64,000 nt of DNA from Strongylocentrotus droebachiensis (GCA_035222895.1 JAVYIG010002355.1:62001-126000); one strand, 5' to 3'; positions 35,201 to 46,175 are shown, counted from the first letter of the stretch. A program made the numbers and translations. The notes: generated by a model not told the origin, from the letters alone.

Positions 35201-38200
35201 GATTAGGCTGATTAGTTTACATTTTTGATAAATTAGTCGTATAGGACCTGATAAACCGAGAGAAACAGATCAGCCCGGTTTGCGATTCACGACTAGCTTG
35301 AGCGCCGGGCTACGGGCTAGGCTGGCTAGCAAGCTGCGATGTGATGCACGCTAGATTGTGCGAGGTCAGTGTATTGCACACATAGTACATGCACAGAGTA
35401 CGCACGCACAGCTACCAGCTACGGGAAACTTGAACGCTACATCGACGATATATTCACTCGCTTTTTGGAAGTTATATACCATTTATCTAGACTAACGTCA
35501 GATTAAGAACCAAAACCATGCCATGGAGGAGCCTTCTGGAGTATACTCAAGTTTGTTTTCGTCCATATCCATATTTCCAGGGGATTTTGATGAAGGTAAA
35601 CAGCGTTAGGTATAAATTGGTACGGTACTCGAGAGTCTATGCAATACATGTGAATAGCACGCAAACTGCATCTCGCACCGTCGTCAATCATTTCAGCTGA
35701 GCGGTCCGCTGTTCATATTGTGTCGTCACTTCAAAAATCAGCTGACTTACGATGTTTTGGGGGCGTTGAGTGGGTTGATTTTTCGTCATGTTCGATCACC
35801 TTTTATAAATTTCGCTCGAATGTACAAGTTACACAAATGTAATGATTTTACTCAGTGTAATTTTTCGATTGCAATGATACCAAATTCAGTCAAGTTTGAA
35901 ATCAATAAACCATCTCTTTAAGACTAAAACAACAACAACAACAACGATTTTGATGACTCCATGCGCAGCGAGAGTTTAACACGGCTTGCAAGATTTTCAA
36001 CATGGATGTCGATTTTGACCCATAATTTCCTTAAAAGGGACCATTAAACGGATTAATTCAGTCAAGTTAGTAAGTGGAACCGATGTATTATAGCCTAGAG
36101 TCTACGCCTAATTTACAATTGGATATTCACGAGGTAAAATGACATTTTGAGGGATTTTGGGGGCATAACAATACGACCTGAAATGTTATCAAGGGAATTT
36201 GTATATGTGTAGGGCTCTGATCAAGGGCACAAAAGTGTTACATATGAGGTGAATTTTAAAAGTCAATTATAGACTGTGGCAACATTATTTTTGTAATCTG
36301 CAAACATTATGCAACATATAGCTAAAAAAATCAGACCTTAACACATTGCCGTTAAGTGGCAATCAGTAGCTAAATATCACATCATCAAAAATGTTACGTA
36401 CATAACTCGCTGTCCACTTCATGCTGATATTTCCCTTATAATTTTACTTTTTCTGACAAAGTACATAAGATGTTAAAACATACTGTAAACAAAACTTAAA
36501 ACCATTGGCATATCAACTTTTTTCAATTTAGTTATTAGAATATGGCCAAAACAAATGTGGACACCGAGTTATGTACAGTACATCTTATTCTCTACATGCT
36601 TTCTCTTTGCCTCATTGTCAGATAAGGTTTTGCATTAGTCTGATAACGACTTCAATTGAAGGAATGATGTGTTTCCTGAATGAAACATAATTTGCAATGT
36701 GTAAATAGTTTGTAAACTAATATTACAGGACTGAAATGTAAGATTTCTGTACTTAATCATACATAACTGTGGACACCAAAAGTAAGTACTTTTTCATTCA
36801 AATAATAACTTCTTGTCCCTTAAATTCAATAAATGTTTGTTTAAATGAAAATGCAGAAGGGTGCAATTCATGCTGTTTGGAATAAATAAATTTATTTATG
36901 ATAATTATATCAAATTTTTGATTGGTAGTAACGTACATAACTCGGTGTCTTTTCATAATGGTGTCTTAGTTATGTACATGACATAAAAAAGTTCAAACTG
37001 CAATATTTTTTAATATTCTTCTCACCAAATCAGATGTGTGTATGTCTTATACATTTTTTACTACCTACCATGACAAATAACTAAATATAGGTGGTCTTAT
37101 TGGAAAAACAAAACATGGAATACGTACATAACTGTCACGTACATAACTCGGTGTCCACATTCATTGTTGATTAAATAACACATACAAGTTAAAATGCGGA
37201 ATCCAATGTTATCAGTGCTCTTCATTCACCTATATACACCATTACATTGTCATTTTGAAAGTATGCAATATGTTTTTGTATAGATTCTGATGCACTGGTA
37301 TGTACATAACTGCAGGACACCAAACATTTTTCATTTACAGAAATCTAAATATTTTTAAAACCATGACCCAGAATGAGATGATCTGATTGGAAATCAAAGA
37401 TAAAGTGAAACTAAACATTATAACATTGCAAGCTTGTAAATAAATCAATTATTTATACATCATTCTTCAGTTAGTAAGGTTTGAAATTTGCAGGACACCA
37501 AAGTTATGTACAAAACACAAAAATTGTATCACATGTACATGTAAATAGAATAAGAAAGTAAAATACTAGGAATTAACTCAACAGAAATGTTAATTATTAC
37601 ATAGATTCTACATCAAGATGAAAAAAAATCATAAGTTTTGCATCCCATTAGTAAAAATCTGGTAACCAATTAGTGCATGTTTTGAATGTAACGTTAAAAG
37701 TGCTGAAAATAGGCCTTTTTTCATCATAAAATTGCTCTAAAATCTTCAATTTGAACTCAATGAAGCTGAAACCTTGTTTTGAGCTTCCCCAAATGATACT
37801 TTGTAATATACAAATGCTAATTTGTGTCTGGGTCTCATGGTTTTGGATAATTGAACAATTTCCCAGTGTTCAATCTAAGTGTACCCTTGATCTGAGCCTT
37901 GCACATATACGGTTTCCTTCTCTAAAGAGAGAGCCGACCCTACCCCAATAAGAGGCTAACGAACGAAAGAGACGGAAAATTCGGTCTAGATCTACATTCA
38001 TATGTGTTGCATCAAATGAAATAGGAGGATCTAAGCTTTACAAATATGTGACATTTATTATAATTGTGATTAAGTTATGATAGAACATCGATATTTCTCG
38101 GTTTCGTTTTTTCTGGGACGCACTGCACTGTAGCTGTCTGGTCAGGTCGCCCCCAAGCCGGTCGCCTCCTATACACAGTCGCCTCCTATACGCAGTCGCC

Positions 38201-41200
38201 TCCTAACGTAGTCGCCCCCAAATTGTGTGGTCGAGTCGCCTCCTATACACAGTCGCCTCCTATACACAGTCGCCTCCTATACACAGTCGCCCCCTATACA
38301 CAGTCGCCCCCTAGGCAGTGCGCTAGTGCAGCGGTCAGAATCAGGCTATTATGCTATTTATATGTTTGTAAATATAAGAGAAAGTTTCATTCTTTCTGTT
38401 ATATTGTTGTCCACCTTCTTAAAGATAACTCTTTTGTGCTTAAGTATAATTTAATAAACGTTTCATTTTATTTTGATGCAACAGAGATTTACATTCAAAA
38501 GTTTATTTGTTATAATATAAGTATTGTATACAGTAATATTCTTCTCATTTCGACATTATCAGCCGCTTGTTCTCTATTTCGTTCCCTAAACTAAATATAA
38601 GGTATAATTATGTGAGAGGGGGGGGGGGTAGAAATTTGGACGTAGCCTGTATACTGTATTTATTATATTTGTCTCTCCGATCACCCCCCCCCCCTCCCCT
38701 CCCCCAGTGGCTCTGAATTTGTTCTTTAGTTAGCTAGTCTCTGTAGGTTTGATCATATCTTTTCGCTAAAGTATAATGTCCGACGTATAACATCAGGAAT
38801 ATGTTATGATAATTAATCTCAAGGAAGGGATGATGCCCGGCATACAAGCAAATGGCGGAATAGACAACATTATGAAAGATGAAGATGGACATAGACAGAG
38901 AGAGGGAGAGAGAAGGTGAAGAGGGTGGCGGGTAGATAGAAAATTGGACGCAGTCTGTACTGTATATTTATTATTATGATATTTTTCTCACCGACTCCCC
39001 CCCCCCCCCCCCCAGCTCAGATTTTGTTTTTCTCTTTTTTTGTTTGTTTATAATAATGTCCGACGTATACCGTCAATGAAGCATAATAAACATTTTTTGT
39101 TTAGATATCAGTTTGATGCAACAGAGATTTACATTCAAAAGTTTTACTGTTTATAATATTACAGTAATATTCTTTATGCTATTTATAAATGTTTGTAAAT
39201 AAAAGAGAAAGTTTCATTCTTTCTCTTTTTATGTTGTCCACCTTCTTCTAGATAACTATTTTGTGCTTAAGTATAATGTAATAAACGTTTCATTTTATTT
39301 TGATGCAACAGAGATTTACATTCAAAAGTTTTACTTTTTATAAGTATTGTACAGTAATATTCTTCTCATTTCGACATTATCAGCCGCTCGTTCTCTATTT
39401 CGTTCTTTTCCTCCCTTTCCCTCTCATTTTTCCCCTCCCCCTTTTCTCATTTTTCCCGACAGCAGGGCAAGTTTACCGACAATATCCTGACAGGTTGGGG
39501 TGTCGCACCCCGCCCCCCCCCCTTTAGCAACGCCCCTGCAGTGACGCTTTTGTCATATAATGAGAGTTGATCTCATTGAAAGCGGTAAAGCCTCTCAATG
39601 TTTCGATATTATTGTTTCGGCGCTTTTATCCTCCGCGCGCTATTATGAAGGACAAAAGCGCCACGACATTACATAGGTATGCGTTTGAAAGAATAAATGC
39701 TCCATTATGTGCACAGATTAAAATGAAAGTGACATCTATACAAAAAAAAAAAAAACATTATTAGACAGGTTAAGGATGGAACCTAATTATAGTGCTTTCG
39801 AATACTTAAAAAGATGAGCAGGTGTTCATGTTGTTCACGCATGGTCGTCCCTTATTCCTTAAACAAAATCACGCACTTATAGAATGAATTGAGAGTAAAA
39901 TTAGATAAAGTTTAGTTCATTTAAGTCTACCGCCGAAAGCTTTTATTTCGATTTATATGCTTCATAATAAACTTATATTCAATTATAGCTCACTTTTAAT
40001 TCAATGTAGAGACATTCTCTTCTATTTCTATTTTTAGACTTGAACTATCTCATGACGACACGTTCTAGTATGGGTCTTGTAGTAGAAACGCAAATATGAG
40101 ATTAAAAAGGGATCTTAAATGCTCTAATTTGCTTGCGTGTACAAAATATACTCGAGAAAAGCTAAGAAAGCCAATCTATACAATCCTTATTATCCCTATA
40201 TAGCTTGTGGATACTCTCTTATGGCATTGCTCACTTTCTTCCCTCTATGAAATTGGTGGCAGTCATTATTCAGTTAAAATGTCATAACACAGTTTTAATT
40301 ACCTTCAAATTACAAAATGCATTTTGTCCAATTATAATTATACTCGAAATGCCCGGATAAACCCCGTACTTGCCGGTTTCAGCTCTAAATTCAATTTGAA
40401 ACAGTAAGACCCACATAACTTGCTTCGGCATGTGACATAATTAATGAGAGTAAAGAATAACATCTCAGCTTTTAACTGGTGGCAGTCATTATTCAGTTAA
40501 ATGTCATACGACAGTTTTAAAAGCATTATAAGTATCATACATATTTTGTCCAATTATAATATACTCGAAATGTATACAGTAATATTCTTCTCATTTCGAC
40601 ATTATCAGCCACTCGTTTTCTATAACGTTTCCTAAAATAAATATAAGGTATATTGTGCATGCACATCATCAGGGATATGTTATAATAATTAATCTCAAGG
40701 AAGGGATGCTGCCGGCGTACAAGCAAATGGAGGAATAGAAAACATTATGAAAGATGAACATGGAAAACGACATTGACAGATAGAGGGAGTGAGAGAAATA
40801 GGGCGACAGAGAGAGAGAGAGAGAAAGAGAGGGGGGGGGGGTGAGAGATAGAAAGTTGGACGTAGTCTGTACTGTGTTTATTATTATGATTTTTGTCTTT
40901 GTCACTCCGATCCCCCCCCCCCCCCCCCAAGCTCTGATTTTGTTCTTTAGTCCGTCTCTTTTTTGTTTGATTATATCGTTTCGCTAAAGTACAATGTCCG
41001 ACGTATAGTAGTACCGTCAATATATATAAATAAACATTTTTTTAATATCAATTTGATGCAACAGAGATTTACATTCAAACTTTGACTTTGTATATTATTA
41101 TTGTACAGTATACATTCTTCCCTTTTCGACATTATCAGCCGCTCGTTTTCTATTTCGTTCCCTATAATTAATATACGGTATATATTTGTACATCATCAGG

Positions 41201-43135
41201 GATAATGTTATAATAATTAAGCTCAAAGAAGGAATGTCGCCGGCATACAAGCAAATGGTGAAACAACATTGGCAGATAGACAGAGAAAGAGACAGACAGA
41301 GAAAGCGAGCGAGAGATAGATGGACAAAGAGAGAGAGAGAGAGAGAGGGGGACATAAAGAGAGAGAAAAAGAGAGAGAAACAATCATTTTTCATAATCAT
41401 GTTTTCTGTGACATTTTTTCTGTGAACAACATTGGCAGATAGACAGAGAGAGAGACAGAGTGAGAAAGAGAGAGAGATCGAGCGGGGGGGGGGGGGGGGT
41501 TAGAAAGTTGGACGTATAGTCTGTACTGTATTTATTATTATGCTAGTTCTCTCTCCGATCACCCCCCCCCCCCCCCCCCTTTACGAATGTTTCTTTGGTT
41601 TCTTTCTTTTTGTTTGTTTATATCTTTTCGCTAAATTATAATGTCCGACCTTCGTCCGACGTATATTAGTACTGTCAACAAATATTTTTTTCATATTAAT
41701 AATTATGCAAAAGAGATGCTTTTATATCCTAACTTTTACTTTATAATAATTTATTATTGTACAGTAATATTCTTCTCATCTCGATATCAGCCGTTCGTTC
41801 CGGGTTTCTTTTCTTCTTCATTTAAAAATTATTGTATAATATTTTTTCTCAAAATCGGGAGAAATAATTTCGGTATAAAAACAAAAAGCGGAACAAAAAG
41901 CAGTACGAGAGATAAAGATGGAAATGGCGTTGAGAGAGTGAGCGAGCGAGAGAGAAGCAAACATTTCCCCTATCATTTTTCGTCTGTGACAATACTTAAT
42001 CTCATCCTCTTGTTTATTCCTTTATCTTTGCATAATTGTAATATCTTTGAATGAATATTTTAGATAGGGTTAAATCTGGCCATGCGTTATGATTAACAAT
42101 TCTTATTGAGGAGTATGTCGAAACGTGCTTACCTATCAAATACTGTCAAAACACATACATAAAAACAAGTTTATAGGCCTACATTAATCCTAGAATGGGC
42201 CAGATGCAAATAAGTAGCTTCGCTCATGTTGTTTTTTGTGATCTGTCTGTGTTGGATTTGGGGTGTGTTGTTTACAAAAATAACGCCGGTGCGAGTGGGC
42301 GGTTGTACGGCCAGTACATGCAGGCGCAGGCTAGGTCGCAGCAGCGCTGACTTCCCAATGAATAATTCAATAGTCTAAGAGTTGAAATGTAGCTGTTTCA
42401 AAATTCAACTTTTAACAACTTTTCACTGTGAGAACACTTTCTTTCATTACAAATACAGAAAATATGGTTGTATTCAAGTTTATTTTACATCCGTAAGCTC
42501 CGTCACTAGAGCTAAGCCAGTGGTCAGTGCATGGAGTCAGAACGAGCGATGTGGTAGTACTAGTACGTAAAGCTGGTGGAAACTTAGATGCAAATATCCT
42601 CGAAAATATGCAGTTACGAGGAAAATTTTCAATATTTAGTGATAACAAAGTAATAACATAGAAGTACTGAGATACAAGGAACTAAAAATGGCTTGACTTT
42701 GAACTTGTAAAATACATCAAATTAAAACAACAAATTAGGGGGCGAGATGACCAAAAAAGTGTGGGCGAGCTGACCAAGAATCCCAAAATCGGCAAAAAAA
42801 ATCGGGAGGCGACATGACCAATTGGGGGCGACTTTGTAAGGGGGCGGGCTGACATTGGGCGACTTGACATGGAACCTTCGTGTACATAGGGTGGCTGGTC
42901 GACTCTACGGGTGTGTCATAGTACTTTCGACCGAAAGTTCCGGGGTGCAAGTGAACAAGGCTTCGTAAGACCTCCAGCTCCAGACCGCTTGCAGGCTGCT
43001 AGAACGGGTACAACGGGTACAACAAGGCCCAAACGTTTTATTTCAAGTAAATTGAGTACATTTTTCTTAACATTTATATAAAGGAAACTTACCTAACAAG
43101 TTCCGAGCAAATCTAAACCCCTGTAACGTCGTCAT
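23229..43135 (-). CDS. COQ9: COQ9, ubiquinone biosynthesis protein (gene span, six coding exons)
   Basis: COQ9 binds lipid and presents coenzyme Q intermediates to the hydroxylase COQ7 at the mitochondrial inner membrane (family knowledge). Coding exons are 43135-43093, 33408-33045, 32533-32347, 25174-25019, 24508-24455 and 23264-23229. They total 840 nt (279 aa plus stop), all with GT-AG introns and consistent phases. The N-terminus (MTTLQGFRFARNLLG...) is Arg-rich and lacks acids, as expected for a mitochondrial presequence. A Ser/Glu-rich linker (about 35-58) precedes the TetR-like helical region from about residue 59 (EDIQKIVLNTALEFVPIHGW). The family block DALQTRLRMIIPY...WYHAGDKSAD|FNWYTKR is intact across an exon junction, and the C-terminus (AAITSARNISGLNSRN) parallels human AAVTLKNLTGLNQRR. 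Human COQ9 is 318 aa; the difference is mostly at the N-terminus. Introns 1 and 3 are filled with transposons. Confidence 0.93.
23328..23538 (-). mobile_element. tRNA-derived SINE in COQ9 intron 5
   Basis: On the - strand, GGCGCGATAGCTCAGTCGGT, AGAGCAGTGG and ACCCGGGTTCAAAACC form a clear tRNA-like head (A and B boxes). The body reads GTGCCCTTTGGTAAGGCATT, AATCCTCATTACCAGGTCCC. It resembles a SINE family I associate with echinoderm genomes (recollection only). A decayed relative lies at 63050-63150. Confidence 0.8.
24455..24508 (-). CDS. COQ9: COQ9 coding exon 5
   Basis: 54 nt, 18 codons (METCSSAMNEFMSAAITS), acceptor CTACAG, donor GTAAGT. Corresponds to the human TGEALVQGLMGAAVT helix. Confidence 0.85.
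25019..25174 (-). CDS. COQ9: COQ9 coding exon 4
   Basis: 156 nt, exactly 52 codons, acceptor TTTTAG, donor GTAAAA. Encodes FNWYTKRLSLAAVYKSTELC and DKSPDFEETWTFLDNRL, matching human FNWYTRRAMLAAIYNTTELV and SPDFEDTWRFLENRV as recalled. Confidence 0.95.
25740..26130. repeat. Dispersed repeat related to 29770-30316
   Basis: GATCTTTGACCTCATGACCC, then TCTACTCAGTTCATTGGCTC, match the tandem units at 30050-30316. 25890-26005 (GATCATAGAGATATATAC and CCGCCATTACTAAGGAGGGC) is the inverse of 29890-29990. The remaining intron sequence to 28600 is AT-rich and holds nothing I can name. Confidence 0.6.
28612..29010 (-). pseudogene. Broken THAP-type protein gene fragment in COQ9 intron 3
   Basis: Three - strand frames in order give (a) PSAVPTVFPGNPAFKQ, containing the AVPTxF box that closes THAP zinc-binding DNA-binding domains; (b) SVPVPPKKPYDITKEHDYSF; and (c) KLKITRQQLQYAKKQLQVV, KQKVNRRDEKTRTLLQEV and HESKLISQDQLDLLQHNFG, a coiled coil like that downstream of THAP domains in P-element-related (THAP9-like) proteins. 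The frames shift between segments, and stop codons follow (a) and (b), so this is a decayed copy. The zinc-binding Cys/His part of the domain was not found. Confidence 0.6.
29331..29398. repeat. Palindromic tandem CTAGATCTAGAGT repeat
   Basis: Overlapping CTAGATCTAG / TCTAGTCTAGA / AGACCCTAGATCTAG words; nearly the whole 68 bp is made of CTAG and AGATCT palindromes and could fold on itself. Confidence 0.8.
29985..30316. repeat. Tandem repeat, about 150-bp units, last unit split by a transposon
   Basis: Units share GTTCTAATGAGAATGCGTTC, ACAAGCTACTTTTGCATACA, TAATGAGCC, TGACCTTTGACCTCATGACC, ATCTACTCAGTTCATTGGCT and GGCAGGAATCCATCAAT. Equivalent points are at 30001, 30152 and about 30300. The third unit resumes at 32204 after the insertion (GATCACGAGAACGGGACG) and ends in GGACGGAAAACCCC...CATAATGCCTCC...GGAGGCATA (to 32281). 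I recall similar termini from fish and mollusc repeats. Confidence 0.7.
30317..32195. mobile_element. hAT-like element with exact 8-bp target duplication
   Basis: The ends TAAGCCTGTTT (30317) and AAACAGGCTTA (to 32195) are inverted. The direct repeat GATAACGC flanks both sides (30309-30316, 32196-32203). The 1879-bp interior has no transposase. It includes subterminal words around TAGTCGACTACC and CCGACTACCCG and a nested element at 31187-31919. It is located in COQ9 intron 3. Confidence 0.82.
31187..31919. mobile_element. Nested hAT-like element (5-bp target duplication)
   Basis: The ends are CAGGGTGCTACAAG and CGCGCCCTG, and the direct repeat GAATG flanks it (31182-31186, 31920-31924). The inner ends carry repeated CACTTGCCC / GGGCAAGTG palindromic words (31218-31275, 31825-31900). 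A short GC-rich stretch with AGCTAGCTAGC repeats occupies 31540-31700. No coding sequence recognised. Confidence 0.75.
32347..32533 (-). CDS. COQ9: COQ9 coding exon 3
   Basis: 187 nt, acceptor AG at 32535-32534, donor GTAAGT at 32346-32341. Encodes KKTGAVIRDALQTRLRMIIP through TIWYHAGDKSAD. The GDxS-D-F-NWY motif, strongly conserved in COQ9, is split here after Asp. Confidence 0.95.
33045..33408 (-). CDS. COQ9: COQ9 coding exon 2
   Basis: 364 nt, acceptor AG at 33410-33409, donor GTATGT at 33044-33039. Encodes the end of the presequence, the Ser/Glu linker and the first helices (EDIQKIVLNTALEFVPIHGW, then HHFVKECNSQLAEQLALEAS). Ends inside an Arg codon (phase 2). Confidence 0.92.
34186..36220. 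repeat. Inner long inverted repeat (arms about 270 bp)
   Basis: The left arm 34186-34455 runs from ATTCCCTTGATAA and CAGGTCGTATTGTTATGCCC to TTAAACTCTCGCTGCGCATG. The right arm 35944-36220 is its inverse with few mismatches and small indels. The 1.5-kb spacer (34460-35940) is AT-rich with no recognised gene. Confidence 0.8.
34461..34597. repeat. 49-bp perfect hairpin
   Basis: The arms 34461-34509 and 34549-34597 are exact reverse complements (the left begins CTCATCCCTTCTAGTCTACG), separated by a 39-bp loop. Located immediately inside the inner inverted repeat. Confidence 0.9.
36399..37512. repeat. Iterated TACATAACTCGGTGTCC motif zone
   Basis: At least nine copies of TACATAACT(CG)GTGTCC or its inverse lie at about 36399, 36559 (inverse), 36760, 36934, 36966 (inverse), 37125, 37140, 37302 and 37491 (inverse). 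They are separated by unrelated AT-rich sequence. They are probably subterminal binding repeats or relics of nested copies. Confidence 0.75.
38145..38320. repeat. GTCGCCTCCTATACACA minisatellite
   Basis: About ten copies of a 17-bp unit, AGTCGCCTCCTATACAC or AGTCGCCCCCTATACAC, begin after GGTCAGGTCGCCCCCAA. Related words appear in inverse orientation at 42738-42873. Confidence 0.9.
39410..39539. repeat. Solo right end related to the 2477-7843 element
   Basis: TTTTTCCCGACAGCAGGGCA, TTTACCGACAATATCCTGAC, a poly-C run and AGCAACGCCCCTG match 7745-7843 in order. No left partner with a matching target duplication was found. Confidence 0.65.
43093..43135 (-). CDS. COQ9: COQ9 coding exon 1
   Basis: ATG at 43135; 14 codons plus one base (MTTLQGFRFARNLL-G), mitochondrial presequence. 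Donor GTAAGT at 43092-43087. Chosen because the frame joins exactly to exon 2 (G|LNCRWLSTSM) and the peptide is presequence-like. Separated from exon 2 by a 9.7-kb intron. Confidence 0.8.
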
Positions 43136-43340
43136 TTTCAGTAATGTGTCTATGCTTTTGCTAGCAATTCCTGTCGGATATAAATGCTAGGCCCTCCTCG
43201 GTCAACCGTTTCATAATAATTTTGCTGATGCTCCGTACAATGTACGTATGCAGCTGGTATACGGTAGCAGCGAACAATTTTTCACAGGTCAACTTACTGC
43301 AGCTAGCAGACGACATTCCTTTTTCTAGCTTAGTTAATTA
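43136..43340 (-). promoter_or_regulatory. Likely COQ9 promoter / 5' UTR
   Basis: Sequence immediately upstream (higher coordinates) of the COQ9 start. It is moderately CpG-containing and free of recognised repeats. No TATA box or initiator could be assigned with confidence. Confidence 0.3.
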
Positions 43341-44635
43341 GTTTTGTTTTGTTTGTCGTAGGCAGGGATCAATGCAATATTTAGCTTGAATTTAATCATT
43401 GCTTGTGGCCATTAGGAATGAAAATAATTTGGTGTTTGAAATTAATCCCAATAAAAATTGCGTAGATCCGTCGACCCATATGTAAGAAGGAATTTTCCCA
43501 TCTATAACATTCCAGTACTTATTTTTAATTGAATCCTCCAGATTTCAAGGCCTCAAACTTATGTGAATACTAACGAGAAAAGTGAACACCGAGTGGCAAA
43601 AAAAGAACGTTTGTAAATGGAGTTTTGACTTTAACTTTGAACTATATGGTTGAAACTGCTTTACCAGTTTTTATTGTATCCATATGTTGTACTGCATTAA
43701 TTAATTTGAGTATTTATCTTTTTTTCTTCTTCTCTCCTATTTCGATTTTGCTGTTATATGCTTGTTTTTTTATCTCCATCAATACAGATTTTTTTTTTAA
43801 ATCAAACCCTAGTAGGCCTAGTAGTTGAATTGAGTGAAAAAGTAAAACGGAAGGAGCTAAAATGATGAGGCTATAACTTGTTCAAGATGAGTTCACTAAA
43901 AACCGGTACATTGGTCATTTGACTGAAAAATAAGTATGAAAAGCTGTCCCATTTCTTCTACACAATATACATCATGACTCTCCATCTCTTTCCCAAGCCG
44001 CTTTTTCCCTCAAGCCTGTACTATTTGTGGCAGAAATAATGCGATTATATGCTCCCAGTCCTAAATTACCAAAAACGGGACGCTATACACCACAAAGAGT
44101 TCCAAATGTATTACCAGTTTGGAAATTCCATGGTTTGTGATTTTAATTAAAAAAATTAATCTTACCCAAAAAATGTATGCAAGATTGCAAGTTTGTTCAA
44201 AATTTCACTTACTTTCTTTTGTTTTCCTTCAAAGAAACTTGCTATAAAGGTTGAACTTTGATGGTACAGTACAGGGAAACATGTATCTGCTCACAACCAT
44301 GTTTAATGAGAATGTGATTACATGTCGGCTGTTTGAATATTAAGATAAAGACTCGATTGGCAACTAAAAGTCTTTTGAATTGTGAAATATATTCTCAGAT
44401 AATATTTTGAGACAAAACTGTAGTTTCATGCATAATTGCGTTTCATATAATTTGTATTAGATATTACAAACAACAGCACAGAGGCTGAATCATACTAGTA
44501 TTATAGCAGTAAGAGGAATTCCCTGAAGGATGTAGTATATGCAACACAACATAGAGAGTATATTTCCATTGTAGTACATGTACTATGAATAGGATAAACA
44601 AATTTGTATATGAAACTAACCAAAATACAGGTATG

Positions 44636-44725
44636 AAAGAGAAAAAGAGAGAGAAAGAGAAGAGGGAGAGAAAGAGAAGAGGGAGAGAAAGAGGGAGAGA
44701 GAGAAAAAGAGAGAGAGAGAGAGAA
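44636..44725. repeat. GA-rich microsatellite
   Basis: AGAGAGAAAGAGAAGAGGGA-type purine repeat; similar tracts occur at 40805-40850, 41285-41380, 41445-41490 and 57255-57370. Confidence 0.85.
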
Positions 44726-46011
44726 TTGCCGGTACACAAAAAATCTTTCAATGACTAAGAAATATTTCACTACATTTCCATTTTTATTATTCACCGTCAT
44801 CACAGCACAATACTGGTGGGATAGTGAAACAAAGTTTGCAAACAAAAATGTATAATGTATACAATAATTTCATTGTATTGGGGTGAAAACATTTTCCAAA
44901 CCACAAAGAATAATATATTAACGAATACTTGCTTTGTTACACAGAAACAGAGAACAGACAATGCCACTTCAGCAATTATACTAAATATAAAGCCGTATTT
45001 AGATTTGCAAAAGTATATCAAACTGTTAGTTTTCCAGGCGATTGGAAGAATTTATATTGAAAGAGATATTGAATCAGAAAAATAATCATAACAAAACAGA
45101 ATTTATAAAAACTCTGCACCTTCATCACACAATGCCAATATAATTTCTACAAAGCTCAAAAATAATCTTTGTATCTTTACTTACAAGCTAAAATCACATC
45201 AGCTGCCCATCAACTGATTTTTCTTCTTCTTCATTTGAAGTTTAAATCAATATCAATAAGAGAATCAAAATTAAAAGCCTGCATTCACTGACTGCAAAGA
45301 CTGCAAATACAACCACAGTCAAAATAAACACTCTAATCTATGTGTAAAAAGTAAAAATCAATCTAAAATCACATTAAAAACTAAGCTAAGAACTGTGGTT
45401 AAAAATTCAAACGTGGAACAACAAAGAAGCCCCTCCCCCTAAAAAATAATAAAAAATGAAATAAAAATATATAATAATAATAAAAATGAAGTTATTAAAT
45501 AAAATAAATATGATAAATAGTAGTTAAAAGGCAAACTTTCCAAAAGAAATATGAAAATCAAAGTACAGTTAAAATAGGTTCCAAAGTCTAACCAAATATG
45601 GACGGGAGGAAATATGCAAATAAAACTAATACACTGTACCAGGGAAATGGAAACACTTTCTTGAATGTACAACACTTTCAACAAAAATGGAGGATTTTTT
45701 AATATTTTTTACATACAGTACATGTACTGGGATGACATTAATCTTGTATCAATCATTTCTTAATCCAGTACTATCATTTACTGTGCAGTATATATATCAC
45801 ATCCAAATCAATTAAAATATATATGAACAACAAAATTCATGATACTTAATTCTCATTCACATGAAAACACAGATATCACTTTAATATAACTAGGACATGC
45901 TCATCATACAACCAAGCTTTTATGTAATGACTAAAATACAAATGGTTACATTTTACAAGTACTGCTCACAGCTGCTTATTTTATCATCAAGGCATACAAA
46001 CTTGTCTATGG

Positions 46012-46175
46012 CAGGGCTCCCACACTAACTTTTTTCTTTAAAGGGAACCATATTCAACTTTTTACAATGTGTATGCATCAGCCTTATATCAAAGTATTTC
46101 AAAATGTTTGGGGTCCAGACTTTGATTTTGAGCACCCATGTGTCCCGGGTGCCCCGTAATTAGTGTCGAGCCCTG
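46012..46175. mobile_element. Small hAT-like MITE (CAGGGCTC family), best-preserved copy
   Basis: The ends are CAGGGCTCCCACACTAA and TTAGTGTCGAGCCCTG. TCTATG occurs beside both ends (46005-46010, 46176-46181) as a probable target duplication. The interior matches the copies at 12591, 21630 and 49340. Confidence 0.7.

Larger units (their letters stand above)
34105..37988. mobile_element. Large inverted-repeat element in COQ9 intron 1
   Basis: Outer arms 34105-34178 and 37915-37988 are inverted and nearly identical (TAGACCGAATTTTCCGTCTC..., ATTGGGGTAGGGTCGGC). A 9-bp CATTCATAT directly abuts the left end and occurs 6 bp outside the right arm (37995-38003), a probable target duplication. Inside are a second inverted pair (34186-34455 and 35944-36220), a 49-bp perfect hairpin and an iterated-motif zone. 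No transposase seen. Confidence 0.7.
38145..42873. repeat. Complex tandem-repeat block, possible single mobile element
   Basis: Bounded by GTCGCC-type repeats at the left and inverse GGGCGAC...GACCAA repeats at the right (42738-42873). Inside, a roughly 600-bp motif recurs in partial copies. It includes GATGCAACAGAGATTTACAT (38474, 39116, 39302, 41058), CGACATTATCAGCCGCTCGT (38551, 39378, 40597, 41130), TTGGACGTAGTCTGTACTGT (38637, 38945, 40858, 41508), GA-rich microsatellites, poly-G then poly-C runs, and CTAAAGTATAATGTCCGACG. No coding sequence. A solo relative of the 7843 hAT-like end lies at 39410-39539. Confidence 0.6.

Noticed and set aside
40535-41425. Serine/leucine-rich and Arg/Glu-rich ORFs near 40.7-41.4 kb
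   Set aside because: They are frames through GA/CT microsatellites in the tandem-repeat block.
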